Shown: one piece after another, positions 32,033-41,147 of the stretch
Position numbering within the stretch: position 1 is the first letter of the stretch
Layout: the number at the start of each line of letters is the position of its first letter
Assembly: GCF_024599655.1 (NCBI RefSeq)
Contig: NZ_CP102247.1
Span: forward strand, 2,914,001-2,978,000
DNA from: Enterobacter asburiae
Lineage (GTDB): Bacteria > Pseudomonadota > Gammaproteobacteria > Enterobacterales > Enterobacteriaceae
Length of the DNA stretch: 64,000 nt
Direction of reading: 5' to 3'
The notes under the pieces: model-generated
Seen by the model: the letters and a program-made list of their open reading frames with translations, nothing else
The model's database searches: none
What the model was told of the DNA's origin: nothing
Translations under genes and position numbers: made by a program

Positions 32033-33024
32033 TGTCCCGGCGGATAACCTTATCGTTATGGATGCTGACCGCGATCCTGACCATCATGACGCTCGCAGCG
32101 ACCGGGGTTGGGGCATTACGCCTGCCGGTCAGCCTGCTGTGGGACGGCAGCGACGAGGCGCTGCGTCAAATCTGGCTGACGATCCGCCTGCCCCGCGTGC
32201 TGCTGGCGCTGGCGATCGGCGGTTCACTGGCGCTGGCGGGCTGCGTGATGCAGGGGCTGTTTCGAAATCCGCTGGCGGACCCGGGACTGCTCGGCATCAG
32301 CAGCGGCGCGGCGCTCGCCGTTGCGCTGTGGGTGGTGCTTCCGCTCTCGCTGCCTGCCCTGGTGATGCTGTACGCCCCGATGCTCGCGGCGTTTCTTGGC
32401 GCGCTGGCCGCCACCTTCGTGATTTTCCTGCTCAGCCGACAGCGTGACGCCTCCCTGTCGCGCCTGCTGCTGGTGGGAATTGCCATCAACGCCCTGTGCG
32501 GCGCGGCCGTCGGGGTGCTGTCATGGCTCAGCAATGATGCCCAGCTTCGCCAGCTTTCGCTCTGGGGAATGGGCAGCCTCGGGCAGGCGCAGTGGTCAAC
32601 GCTGCTGGCCGTCGCGTCACTGATGGTCCCCACCGCGCTGGTTATCTGGCGTCTGGCAGGCGCCCTCAACCTGCTGCAGCTGGGCGACGAAGAGGCGCAT
32701 TACCTCGGCGTGGAGGTTGCCGCCGTGCAGCGGATCCTGCTGCTGTGCAGTGCCCTGCTGGTGGCTGCCGCCGTGGCGGTCAGCGGCGTGATCGGCTTCG
32801 TCGGCCTGGTGGTGCCGCACCTGGTGCGCATGTGGCTGGGAGCCGACCACCGGGCCGTGCTCCCCGGCTCGGTGCTGGCCGGCGCGCTGCTCCTGCTGGT
32901 TGCCGATACGCTGGCGCGCAGCGTGGTCGCCCCGGCGGAAATGCCGGTCGGCTTATTGACCAGCCTTCTCGGCGCGCCGTGGTTTCTGTGGCTTATCTTT
33001 CGTCGCGGAGGTGCGCATGGCTGA
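32032..33024 (+). CDS. hemU: Heme ABC transporter permease
   Basis: A 330-aa FecCD/BtuC-type permease with about ten membrane spans. It carries the family motifs GCVMQGLFRNPLADPGLLGISSG, cut short here, and GFVGLVVPHLVRMWLG, which includes the coupling helix to the ATPase. It partners HemV and HemT. Its end overlaps hemV by 8 bp. Confidence 0.93.
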   Translation: MSRRITLSLWMLTAILTIMTLAATGVGALRLPVSLLWDGSDEALRQIWLTIRLPRVLLALAIGGSLALAGCVMQGLFRNPLADPGLLGISSGAALAVALWVVLPLSLPALVMLYAPMLAAFLGALAATFVIFLLSRQRDASLSRLLLVGIAINALCGAAVGVLSWLSNDAQLRQLSLWGMGSLGQAQWSTLLAVASLMVPTALVIWRLAGALNLLQLGDEEAHYLGVEVAAVQRILLLCSALLVAAAVAVSGVIGFVGLVVPHLVRMWLGADHRAVLPGSVLAGALLLLVADTLARSVVAPAEMPVGLLTSLLGAPWFLWLIFRRGGAHG

Positions 33025-33796
33025 ACGCTACTGTGCAGAAAACCTTGTTTTTCGCGCCGGACAACGCACGCTGATTAACGACGTGTCGCTGACCTTATCT
33101 CAGGGCGAGCTGGTGGCGCTGATTGGCCCCAACGGCGCCGGGAAATCAACGCTGTTGCGGCTGCTGACCGGCTATCTTAAACCTGCGGGCGGACGGTGCA
33201 GCCTGGCGGGTACATCGCTTGCGGCCTGGCAGCCGGACAGGCTCTCCCGCTACCGGGCGGTAATGCGCCAGAACACACAGCTCGGATTTGACTGGCCGGT
33301 TGAGGCGGTCGTCGGTATGGGGCGAGCGCCCTGGACCCGCACGCCTGAAGCGTCGGTTATTGAGGAGGTCATGGCCGTCACCGGCTGTTTACCGCTGGCA
33401 GGCAGGCAGTTTGCCGCACTCTCCGGCGGCGAGCAGCAGCGCATCCAGCTCGCCCGCGCGCTGGCTCAGCTCTGGTGCGACGGCGCGCCGCGCGGCTGGC
33501 TGTTCCTTGATGAACCCACGTCTGCGCTGGATCTCTATCACCAGCAGCATCTGCTGCGCCTGCTGAAGTCCCTGACCCGTCGGGGGCATCTGCACGTGTG
33601 CGCGGTGCTGCACGACCTTAATCTGGCGGCGCTGTGGGCGGACCGCATCCTGCTGCTGCATGGCGGCACAATCGTGTCCCAGGGAGCACCGGAAACCGTT
33701 TTACAGGCCGACGCGCTGGCGCGCTGGTACGGCGCGCAGGTGATCGTCGGCAGGCATCCGGCTCACGCCGCGCCTCAGGTGTTTCTCGCCCCCTGA
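33017..33796 (+). CDS. hemV: Heme ABC transporter ATPase
   Basis: A 259-aa ABC ATPase: Walker A GPNGAGKS, Q-loop VMRQNTQ, signature LSGGEQQRIQLARAL, Walker B GWLFLDEPTSALD and the switch His in CAVLHDLNLA. I chose the ATG at 33017 with CGGAGG just upstream. Its last 22 bases overlap the convergent LysR gene, an unusual but clean tail-to-tail overlap. Confidence 0.93.
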   Translation: MAERYCAENLVFRAGQRTLINDVSLTLSQGELVALIGPNGAGKSTLLRLLTGYLKPAGGRCSLAGTSLAAWQPDRLSRYRAVMRQNTQLGFDWPVEAVVGMGRAPWTRTPEASVIEEVMAVTGCLPLAGRQFAALSGGEQQRIQLARALAQLWCDGAPRGWLFLDEPTSALDLYHQQHLLRLLKSLTRRGHLHVCAVLHDLNLAALWADRILLLHGGTIVSQGAPETVLQADALARWYGAQVIVGRHPAHAAPQVFLAP

Positions 33797-34680
33797 TCGG
33801 GCTGGTAAAAATCTTTCAGGGTTTCCAGCAGGGCATGGGCCGCCTTAGAGAGCTGCGTGTGCCCTGGATGGATCGCTCCGATACACTTTTCAATGGGTGG
33901 GCTGTCCAGCGGAATACAGACCGCGCCCAGCGACGCCATCTGCGTCTCGCACAGCGCCGGGACGGCGCTGCCGCCCAGGCCACTCGCAACCATTCTCCCG
34001 ACCGTCACCAGCTGGTGACTTTCCAGCGCGACATCCAGCTTTCTGCCGCTTCGCGCCAGCTCCTCCTCCATCATCAGACGCACCGCAGAGGGGCGCTGCA
34101 GGGTGATGAAATCCAGCGTCAGCAGCTCTTCCCAGGTCAGGCGCTTTTTGCCCGCCAGCGAGGAGTCTTTCGGCACAATGGCAACAAACCTGTCGAGGCC
34201 CAGCGAGGTAAACAGCAGGTTGTGCGTCGGCGCGGGCTCAAAGGCGATGCCCATCTCGACCCGCCCTTCCCGCACCATCTCGATCACCTGCTCGTTAATA
34301 ACGTCATGCACGGTGACGTTGACCCCGGCATGACGATCGCGAAATGCCTTTAGCACCTCGGGGAGGACATTCGCGGCAAACGACGGCATGGCGGCGACCG
34401 AGATTTTACCGCGCTGCAGGGTAAAGCACTGGTGCATCGCCTCTTCGACGTTATCCCAGTCGGCAAGCAGCTGGCGCGCCATGGGCAAAAACGTCTCCCC
34501 CTCTTGCGTCAGCGCGACCTTGCGCGTGCTCCGCAGCAGCAGCGGTCCGCCGAGCGTGTCCTCAAGCGCTTTAATGGTCAGGCTCAGGGCCGGCTGGGAA
34601 AGATTCAGCCGTTCGCTGGCGTGCGCGAAATTCAGAGTGTGAGCTACCGCTAAAAACGCGCGTAACTGTTTGACACTCAT
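33775..34680 (-). CDS. LysR-type regulator of the ketone-body locus
   Basis: A 301-aa LysR protein: N-terminal winged helix (LRAFLAVAHTLNFAHASERLNLSQPALS) and a C-terminal periplasmic-binding-like effector domain. It is divergent from the CoA-transferase operon, with a perfect 12-bp inverted repeat just before its own start. It is therefore the likely regulator of both, responding perhaps to acetoacetate, hydroxybutyrate or a CoA ester. I chose the ATG at 34680; a GTG two codons upstream is possible. The effector is not determinable here. Confidence 0.85.
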   Translation of the reverse strand: MSVKQLRAFLAVAHTLNFAHASERLNLSQPALSLTIKALEDTLGGPLLLRSTRKVALTQEGETFLPMARQLLADWDNVEEAMHQCFTLQRGKISVAAMPSFAANVLPEVLKAFRDRHAGVNVTVHDVINEQVIEMVREGRVEMGIAFEPAPTHNLLFTSLGLDRFVAIVPKDSSLAGKKRLTWEELLTLDFITLQRPSAVRLMMEEELARSGRKLDVALESHQLVTVGRMVASGLGGSAVPALCETQMASLGAVCIPLDSPPIEKCIGAIHPGHTQLSKAAHALLETLKDFYQPDQGARNT

Positions 34681-34693
34681 TCTCACTTTTCAT

Positions 34694-34727
34694 CCTGTTA
34701 ACTAATTGAAAAAATTTAGTTAACAGG
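34694..34727. promoter_or_regulatory. Perfect inverted repeat in the LysR/CoA-transferase intergenic region
   Basis: CCTGTTAACTAA and TTAGTTAACAGG are exact reverse complements separated by 10 bp. It begins 14 bp upstream of the LysR start, and AT-rich sequence follows toward the operon. It is a strong candidate for LysR binding and autorepression. Confidence 0.6.
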
Positions 34728-34826
34728 AAATTAATAAAAAAACCAAATGAGTGGGTCACAAATTCAAAATTAACAAATGAGTCGCCGCCCCTAATGATAC
34801 CGGCACGGTTAACGGGAGGGATGACT

Positions 34827-35534
34827 ATGGCGGGACTGGATAAGCGCGTCGGCAGCTATGCGCAGGCGCTGGATGGGCTGACGGACGGGATGACCTTGCT
34901 GGCGGGCGGCTTTGGCCTGTGCGGTATTCCGGAGAACCTGATTGCAGAGGTCAGACGCCGTCAGGTGAAAGACCTGACGGTGGTATCAAACAACTGCGGC
35001 GTGGACGGTTTCGGTCTCGGGCTACTGCTCGAAACGCGGCAGGTTCGCAAAGTGGTGGCCTCTTACGTCGGCGAGAACGCGCTTTTCGAGCGGCAGGTGC
35101 TGAGCGGCGAACTGGAGATTGAACTCACGCCTCAGGGCACGCTGGCGGAAAAGGTGCGCGCGGGCGGCGCGGGCATTCCGGCATTTTACACGGCCACCGG
35201 CTACGGCACGCCCGTGGCTGCCGGCAAAGACGTGCGCCAGTTTGCGGGGAAGCACTACATCCTTGAAGAGGCCATTACCGGTGATTTCGCGCTCATTAAG
35301 GGCTGGAAAGCGGACTGGTACGGCAACGTTGTCTATCGGCATACCGCGCAAAATTTTAATCCGCTGATGGCAACGGCGGGCCGGATAACGGTCGTCGAGG
35401 TGGAAGAGATCGTTCCTCCGGGCGAGCTGCCCCCGTCGGCCATTCATACCCCGGGAATTTACGTCGACAGGCTGATAGTCGGCCAGTTTGAAAAACGCAT
35501 TGAACAGCGCACGCTGCGCGTGGAAGGAGTGTGA
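34827..35534 (+). CDS. 3-oxoacid CoA-transferase subunit A (AtoD/ScoA-like)
   Basis: A 235-aa class I CoA-transferase alpha subunit with the CoA-binding GGFGLCGIPENLI and the conserved NNCGVDGFGLG and GTLAEKVRAGGAGIPAFYT. I chose the ATG at 34827, eight bases after GGGAGGG; the ATG at 34821 is too close to it. With subunit B it moves CoA between succinyl-CoA (or acetyl-CoA) and acetoacetate. It heads an operon with subunit B, thiolase, a permease and a dehydrogenase. Confidence 0.88.
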   Translation: MAGLDKRVGSYAQALDGLTDGMTLLAGGFGLCGIPENLIAEVRRRQVKDLTVVSNNCGVDGFGLGLLLETRQVRKVVASYVGENALFERQVLSGELEIELTPQGTLAEKVRAGGAGIPAFYTATGYGTPVAAGKDVRQFAGKHYILEEAITGDFALIKGWKADWYGNVVYRHTAQNFNPLMATAGRITVVEVEEIVPPGELPPSAIHTPGIYVDRLIVGQFEKRIEQRTLRVEGV

Positions 35535-35536
35535 CG

Positions 35537-36193
35537 ATGTTAACCCGTGAACAGATGGCCATGCGCATCGCCCGCGAGCTGCGCGACGGTTACTACGTCA
35601 ATCTGGGGATCGGCATCCCTACCCTGGTAGCGAACTACATTCCGGACGGGATGGACGTGATGCTCCAGTCGGAAAACGGACTGCTGGGGATGGGGGCCTT
35701 TCCTGACGAGCAGAGCCTTGACGCCGACATGATCAACGCCGGTAAACAGACCGTGACCGCGCGCACCGGTGCGGCCATTTTCGACTCGGCCCAGTCGTTT
35801 GCCATGATCCGCGGCGGTCATGTCGACCTGACCGTACTGGGCGCGTTTGAAGTGGACGTCGAGGGCAATATCGCCTCGTGGATGATCCCCGGAAAGATGG
35901 TGAAAGGCATGGGCGGCGCGATGGATCTTGTCGCCGGGGCGCAGAACATCATTGTGGTGATGACCCACGCCTCGAAAAGCGGTGAGTCAAAGCTGCTGCC
36001 GCGCTGCACGCTGCCGCTCACGGGCGCGGGCTGCATCCGTCGGGTCTTAACCGACCTCGCCTTGCTTGAGATCGAGAACGGCGCGTTCGTCCTGCGCGAA
36101 TACGCCCCCGGCGTCAGCATCGACGAAATTGCGGCTAAGACGGCCGGGAAAATGACCGTGGCGGACGACGTTCGCGAGATGCGCTTCAACTGA
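35537..36193 (+). CDS. 3-oxoacid CoA-transferase subunit B (AtoA/ScoB-like)
   Basis: A 218-aa beta subunit. The catalytic glutamate lies in QSENGLLGMG near residue 47, followed by GAAIFDSAQSFAMIRGGH and HASKSGESKLL. It starts 2 bp after the subunit A stop, with GGAG nine bases before the ATG. Together the two form the heterotetrameric transferase that activates acetoacetate. Confidence 0.88.
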   Translation: MLTREQMAMRIARELRDGYYVNLGIGIPTLVANYIPDGMDVMLQSENGLLGMGAFPDEQSLDADMINAGKQTVTARTGAAIFDSAQSFAMIRGGHVDLTVLGAFEVDVEGNIASWMIPGKMVKGMGGAMDLVAGAQNIIVVMTHASKSGESKLLPRCTLPLTGAGCIRRVLTDLALLEIENGAFVLREYAPGVSIDEIAAKTAGKMTVADDVREMRFN

Positions 36194-36202
36194 GGACTCA
36201 CG

Positions 36203-37384
36203 ATGAAAGAGGTCATGATTGTCGGGGCAACGCGAACCCCTATTGGCAGTTTTCGCGGATCGCTATCGTCCCTTTCAGCGGTTGAGCTGGGGGCCGCCGC
36301 GGTGCGGCACCTGCTGGAGAACAGCGGTCTTAGCGCAGAACAGGTAGATGAACTGATTTTCGGACAGGTGCTGACGGCCGGGTGCGGACAAAACCCTGCG
36401 CGCCAGACGGCCATCACCGCCGGATTGCCCGTCAGTACGCCGGCGACAACGGTCAACCTGGTGTGCGGCGCGGGCTTAAAGGCGGTGCAGCTCGCCGCGC
36501 AGGCGATCCGTAGCGGCGACGCGGATGTGGCGATTGCTGGCGGTCAGGAGAGCATGAGCAGCGCCCCCTATCTGCTGGACGGCGCGCGTTCAGGGCTGCG
36601 TTTTGGCCATACGGGCCTGCAGGACAGCATGATTACCGACGGTCTGTGGGACGCTTTCAACGATTACCACATGGGGATCACCGCTGAAAACGTCGCCCGT
36701 GAGAATGACATTTCCCGCGAGCAGCAGGACGCCTTTGCCGCCCGGTCGCAGCACAAAGCGGCCTCCGCCATCGAAGCGGGCCGCTTTGACGACGAGATTG
36801 CGCCGGTGACGGTGAAACAGGGTAAAAAACCGCCGCTTATCGTCCGCCGTGACGAACAGCCCCGGCCAGGCACCACCGCTGAGCAGCTGGCGCAGCTGCG
36901 CCCCGCTTTTTTGCAGGTGGAAGGCACGGTCACGGCCGGAAATGCGTCAACGCTCAACGACGGTGCCGCTGCGGTGCTGCTGATGAGCGGCGAAAAGGCG
37001 CGGGAGAGCGGTTTGCCGATCCTGGGTCGCATCGTGAGCTACGCCGTAACGGGCGTTGACCCGTCGGTGATGGGCATCGGTCCGGTCAGCGCCTGCCGGA
37101 CGGCGCTGTCGCGGGCGGGCTGGACGCTGGATGACGTGGACCTCATTGAAGCCAATGAGGCCTTTGCCGCCCAGGCGCTGGCGGTGGGCAAGCAGCTCGG
37201 CTGGGATGAGCGCAAGGTGAACGTTAACGGCGGCGCTATCGCCCTGGGTCATCCGATTGGCGCCTCCGGCTGCCGCATCCTCGTGACGCTGCTGTACGAA
37301 ATGAAGCGCCGTGACGTTAAAAAAGGGCTCGTCACCCTGTGCGTAGGCGGCGGGCAAGGCATTGCTCTCACCGTCGAGCGTTAA
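36203..37384 (+). CDS. Acetyl-CoA C-acetyltransferase (thiolase)
   Basis: A 393-aa degradative/biosynthetic thiolase II. The nucleophile Cys88 is in NLVCGAGLKAV, the His in GGAIALGHPIGASG and the second Cys in LCVGGGQGIA. It cleaves acetoacetyl-CoA, the product of the CoA-transferase, into two acetyl-CoA. AtoB-like; whether it is the true atoB orthologue cannot be said, as the locus lacks atoSC and atoE. Confidence 0.9.
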   Translation: MKEVMIVGATRTPIGSFRGSLSSLSAVELGAAAVRHLLENSGLSAEQVDELIFGQVLTAGCGQNPARQTAITAGLPVSTPATTVNLVCGAGLKAVQLAAQAIRSGDADVAIAGGQESMSSAPYLLDGARSGLRFGHTGLQDSMITDGLWDAFNDYHMGITAENVARENDISREQQDAFAARSQHKAASAIEAGRFDDEIAPVTVKQGKKPPLIVRRDEQPRPGTTAEQLAQLRPAFLQVEGTVTAGNASTLNDGAAAVLLMSGEKARESGLPILGRIVSYAVTGVDPSVMGIGPVSACRTALSRAGWTLDDVDLIEANEAFAAQALAVGKQLGWDERKVNVNGGAIALGHPIGASGCRILVTLLYEMKRRDVKKGLVTLCVGGGQGIALTVER

Positions 37385-37428
37385 GCATCTCGTTGGTACC
37401 CGAATAATAATTAAAGTGAGGAGTCGTA

Positions 37429-38820
37429 ATGAGTGTGTTAATTGCCCTGGCGGCGCTGGCGCTGCTGATGCTGGCGGCCTATCGCGGATACAGCGTTATT
37501 TTGTTTGCGCCGATTGCGGCGCTCGGCGCCGTGCTGCTGACCGATCCGGGTGCCGTCGGCCCGACGTTTACCGGCCTGTTTATGGAAAAGATGGTGGGCT
37601 TCGTTAAGCTCTACTTCCCGGTATTCCTGCTGGGGGCGGTGTTTGGCAAGCTGATTGAGCTTTCCGGTTTCTCACGCTCCATCGTCGCCGCCGCGATTCA
37701 GATCCTCGGTCGTCGCCACGCCATTCCGGTGATTGTCCTGGTGTGCGCGCTGTTAACCTACGGCGGCGTGTCGCTGTTCGTGGTGGCGTTTGCGGTTTAC
37801 CCTTTCGCCGCGGAGCTGTTCCGCCAGAGCGGTATCCCCAAGCGGCTGATCCCGGCCACCGTGGCTCTGGGGGCATTCTCGTTTACCATGGACGCCCTGC
37901 CCGGCACGCCGCAGATCCAGAATATCATCCCCACCAGCTTCTTTGGCACGAACGCCTGGGCCGCGCCGTGGCTGGGGCTTATTGGCTCTCTGTTTATTAT
38001 CGTCTTTGGCCTGCTCTGGCTGGAGCGCCAGCGTCGTAAGGCGTTCAATAACAACGAAGGTTACGGCACGGATCTGAAAAATGAGCCCGAAACGCCGGAT
38101 AACATTAACCTTCCGCACCCGCTGATTGCTATCTCCCCGCTGCTGGTGGTGGGCATACTGAACCTGCTGTTTACCCGCTGGATCCCCGGCTGGTACGGTA
38201 CGACCCACGAGCTTACCCTGCCCGGACTGGCGAAACCGATTGTGACCGAGGTGGGCAAGATCACCGCCATCTGGGCCGTGGAAGCGGCGCTGATCTCCGG
38301 TATCGTGCTGGTGCTGATTTTTGGCTTTCGCAATATCCGGGGGCGTCTGGCTGAAGGCAGCCGGACCGCGGTGAGCGGTGCCATTCTGGCGGCGATGAAT
38401 ACCGCCTCTGAGTACGGTTTCGGCGCGGTGATCTCCGCCCTGCCCGGGTTCCTGGTGTTATCCAAAGCGCTGGCGGCCATCCCCAATCCGCTGCTGAATG
38501 AGGCCATCAGCGTGACGGTGCTTGCGGGGATCACCGGCTCGGCGTCCGGGGGGATGAGTATTGCGCTCGCCGCCATGTCCGACTCGTTTGTCGCCGCCGC
38601 CCACGCCGCCAATATCCCGCTTGAGGTGCTGCACCGCGTGGCCTCAATGGCGAGCGGCGGGATGGATACGCTGCCCCATAACGGCGCGGTGATTACCCTG
38701 CTGGCGATTACCGGCCTGAGCCATCGCCAGGCCTACGGCGGCATTTTCGCGATCACCATTATTAAAAGTCTGGCAGTGCTTTTTGTCATTGCCGTGTTCT
38801 ATCTGACCGGCATTGTGTAA
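37429..38820 (+). CDS. GntP-family permease, probable hydroxybutyrate/acetoacetate uptake
   Basis: A 463-aa, multi-span permease of the GntP/AtoE-like ion-transporter superfamily, with conserved loops GGVSLFVVAFAVYPFA and TGSASGGMSIALAAM. In this operon the substrate is probably a short hydroxy- or keto-acid; gluconate-type substrates are typical of the family. GTGAGGAGTCGTA precedes the ATG. Its stop is 11 bp before the dehydrogenase start. Confidence 0.8.
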   Translation: MSVLIALAALALLMLAAYRGYSVILFAPIAALGAVLLTDPGAVGPTFTGLFMEKMVGFVKLYFPVFLLGAVFGKLIELSGFSRSIVAAAIQILGRRHAIPVIVLVCALLTYGGVSLFVVAFAVYPFAAELFRQSGIPKRLIPATVALGAFSFTMDALPGTPQIQNIIPTSFFGTNAWAAPWLGLIGSLFIIVFGLLWLERQRRKAFNNNEGYGTDLKNEPETPDNINLPHPLIAISPLLVVGILNLLFTRWIPGWYGTTHELTLPGLAKPIVTEVGKITAIWAVEAALISGIVLVLIFGFRNIRGRLAEGSRTAVSGAILAAMNTASEYGFGAVISALPGFLVLSKALAAIPNPLLNEAISVTVLAGITGSASGGMSIALAAMSDSFVAAAHAANIPLEVLHRVASMASGGMDTLPHNGAVITLLAITGLSHRQAYGGIFAITIIKSLAVLFVIAVFYLTGIV

Positions 38821-38830
38821 GGAGAGAAAG

Positions 38831-39601
38831 ATGAATCTGAACGGTAAGACCGCACTGGTCACAGGCTCGACCAGCGGCATTGGGCTGGGGATCGCCCGCG
38901 TACTGGCGAAGGCCGGGGCACAGCTGATCCTCAACGGTTTCGGCGACAGCGAATCAGCAAGAGTTGAAATTGCGCAACTGGGCAAAACGCCGGGCTATCA
39001 CGATGCAGACCTGCGTGACGTGCTGCAAATTGAAGCCATGATGCGCTACGCCGAATCGCAGTTTGGCGGCGTGGACATTCTTGTCAACAACGCCGGGATA
39101 CAGCATGTCGCCCCGGTTGACGCGTTTCCGGTGGAGAAATGGAACGATATTATCGCCATTAATCTCTCCTCGGTATTTCACACCAGCCGGCTGGCGCTGC
39201 CCGCCATGCGCGAGAAAAACTGGGGGCGCATCATCAATATCGCCTCCGTTCACGGGCTGGTCGCGTCAAAAGAGAAGTCAGCCTACGTGGCCGCCAAGCA
39301 TGGCGTAGTGGGCTTTACGAAATCGCTGGCGCTGGAAACCGCCCGCACCGGTGTTACCGCCAATACCATCTGCCCAGGCTGGGTACTGACGCCGCTGGTG
39401 CAACAGCAAATTGATAAGCGTATCGCAGAGGGCGTGCCGCCGGAGCAGGCGCGCGATCTGCTCCTTGCAGAGAAACAGCCTTCGGGCGAGTTTGTCACCC
39501 CTGAGCAGCTGGGTGAACTGGCGCTGTTTTTGTGCAGCGACAGCGCCGTGAACGTTCGCGGCGCCGCGTGGAATATGGATGGGGGATGGGTTGCGCAGTG
39601 A
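38831..39601 (+). CDS. 3-hydroxybutyrate dehydrogenase
   Basis: A 256-aa short-chain dehydrogenase. The NAD motif is TGSTSGIG at residues 13-20, followed by NNAGIQHVAPV and the catalytic Ser/Tyr/Lys in IASVHG...YVAAK. The length and the ending NMDGGWVAQ match BdhA-type D-3-hydroxybutyrate dehydrogenases. I chose the ATG at 38831 after AAGGAGAGAAAG. It oxidises hydroxybutyrate to acetoacetate, completing a route to acetyl-CoA with the upstream genes. Confidence 0.88.
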   Translation: MNLNGKTALVTGSTSGIGLGIARVLAKAGAQLILNGFGDSESARVEIAQLGKTPGYHDADLRDVLQIEAMMRYAESQFGGVDILVNNAGIQHVAPVDAFPVEKWNDIIAINLSSVFHTSRLALPAMREKNWGRIINIASVHGLVASKEKSAYVAAKHGVVGFTKSLALETARTGVTANTICPGWVLTPLVQQQIDKRIAEGVPPEQARDLLLAEKQPSGEFVTPEQLGELALFLCSDSAVNVRGAAWNMDGGWVAQ

Positions 39602-39643
39602 TTTCCAGGCCAGGTAGGCGACGCCGCCACCCGGCAAACAGGG

Positions 39644-41086
39644 TTAGCTTGAGCAGCTGACCTCCAGCCGCTTGCCCCAGTCAGGGGGGCGGCTGACGTA
39701 GTCATCATCCCGGTCGGCAAACGGCGTGCGCAGCGCCAGATGCAAACGGTGTAGCTCGTCGTATTCCCCCTGCTCTGCCTGCTCAATCGCCCGCTGCGCC
39801 AGCCAGTTGCGCAATACCATCGCGGGATTCGTCGCGTTCATCTGCGTCTGGCGGACAGCGTCGTCCACCTGCTCCTGCTGCAGCCGCGTGCGGTACTGGG
39901 CAAACCAGTCGTCAAACGCCTGCCTGTCAATAAACTCGTCGCGCAGCGGCGAGGCCGCGCTGTGCTGCTCCGTCTGGCCCAGCATCCGGAAGGTACGGGT
40001 ATAATCGCTGCCCTCACGCGCCATCAGGGCAAACAGACCGTTGAGGATGTCGTTATCGCCCCTCTCCTGCGTCATCAGCCCCAGCTTGTTGCGCATCAGC
40101 GTGCCATATTCCCGCAGTAATATGTCCTGATAGCTGTCGAGCGCATCGTTGAGGGCATCAACGTCGATGAACGGCGAAAGGGGTTGCGCAAGCCGCTGCA
40201 GGTTCCACAGGCCAACCGCTGGCTGATTGTCAAAGCTGTAGCGTCCCTGATAGTCGGAGTGGTTGCAGATATAGCCGGGCTGATAATCGTCCAGGAAACC
40301 AAACGGACCGTAATCAAAGGTCAACCCGAGGATCGACATGTTGTCCGTATTCATCACGCCATGGGCAAAGCCTACCGTTTGCCAGCGGGCAATCAGGGCT
40401 GCGGTTCGGGCAACCACGTCCCTGAACCAGAGAACGTATTTATCCGCCTCGTCCTGCAGATGTGCCCAGTGGTGACGAATGGCAAAGTCAGCCAACTGGC
40501 GAACCTTGTCCGGCTCGCGGCGATAGTAAAAGTGCTCAAAATGGCCGAAGCGCAAATGGCTTTGCGCAATGCGCATCAGCATTGCCCCCTTTTCTACCGT
40601 TTCGCGCACTATCGGCGTATCGCTGGTGACAATCGACAGCGCGCGGGTAGTGGGAATACCCAGGGCGTGCATCGCTTCAGACGCCAGGCTTTCACGGATC
40701 GTTGAACGCAGCACCGCGCGCCCGTCGCCCATTCGCGACCAGGGAGTAAGGCCTGCGCCTTTCAGGTGCCAGTCAACCGTCTCCCCGTTGGGAAGCTGTT
40801 GTTCACCGAGCAGGATCCCCCTGCCGTCGCCCAGCTGCCCCGCCCAGACGCCAAACTGATGTCCGCTATAGACCTGAGCCAGAGGTTGCATACCGGCGAG
40901 AAGCGTTTCACCGCCCCAGACGCCTGCGCCCTCTGAACGCTGAAACAGCTCATGCGGAATGGCCAGCTCTTCTGCCAGCAAATCGTTATGCCAGATAAGG
41001 CGTGAATTTTGTAACGGTGTCGGTTTGAGTGCGGTGTAAAAGCCAGGCAACTCGTCATGCCAGTGAGCGGTAAAAGACAGGGTCAT
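39644..41086 (-). CDS. selO: SelO, protein adenylyltransferase (AMPylator)
   Basis: A 480-aa pseudokinase-fold enzyme that transfers AMP to proteins in the redox stress response; matches E. coli SelO (YdiU). Seen are HLKGAGLTPWSRMGDGRAVLR (quoted in part) near residue 110, HGVMNTDNMS, and DYGPFGFLDDY. A C-terminal cysteine stands in EVSCSS at the place of the eukaryotic selenocysteine. AGGAGGACCT precedes the ATG at 41086. The frame is open 59 codons upstream, but this is not family sequence. Confidence 0.95.
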   Translation of the reverse strand: MTLSFTAHWHDELPGFYTALKPTPLQNSRLIWHNDLLAEELAIPHELFQRSEGAGVWGGETLLAGMQPLAQVYSGHQFGVWAGQLGDGRGILLGEQQLPNGETVDWHLKGAGLTPWSRMGDGRAVLRSTIRESLASEAMHALGIPTTRALSIVTSDTPIVRETVEKGAMLMRIAQSHLRFGHFEHFYYRREPDKVRQLADFAIRHHWAHLQDEADKYVLWFRDVVARTAALIARWQTVGFAHGVMNTDNMSILGLTFDYGPFGFLDDYQPGYICNHSDYQGRYSFDNQPAVGLWNLQRLAQPLSPFIDVDALNDALDSYQDILLREYGTLMRNKLGLMTQERGDNDILNGLFALMAREGSDYTRTFRMLGQTEQHSAASPLRDEFIDRQAFDDWFAQYRTRLQQEQVDDAVRQTQMNATNPAMVLRNWLAQRAIEQAEQGEYDELHRLHLALRTPFADRDDDYVSRPPDWGKRLEVSCSS

Positions 41087-41147
41087 AGGTCCTCCTGCTT
41101 TTAGTGTAGAGGGTTTACCCGGACTTAAACACGGGCGAAAGCAAGGG

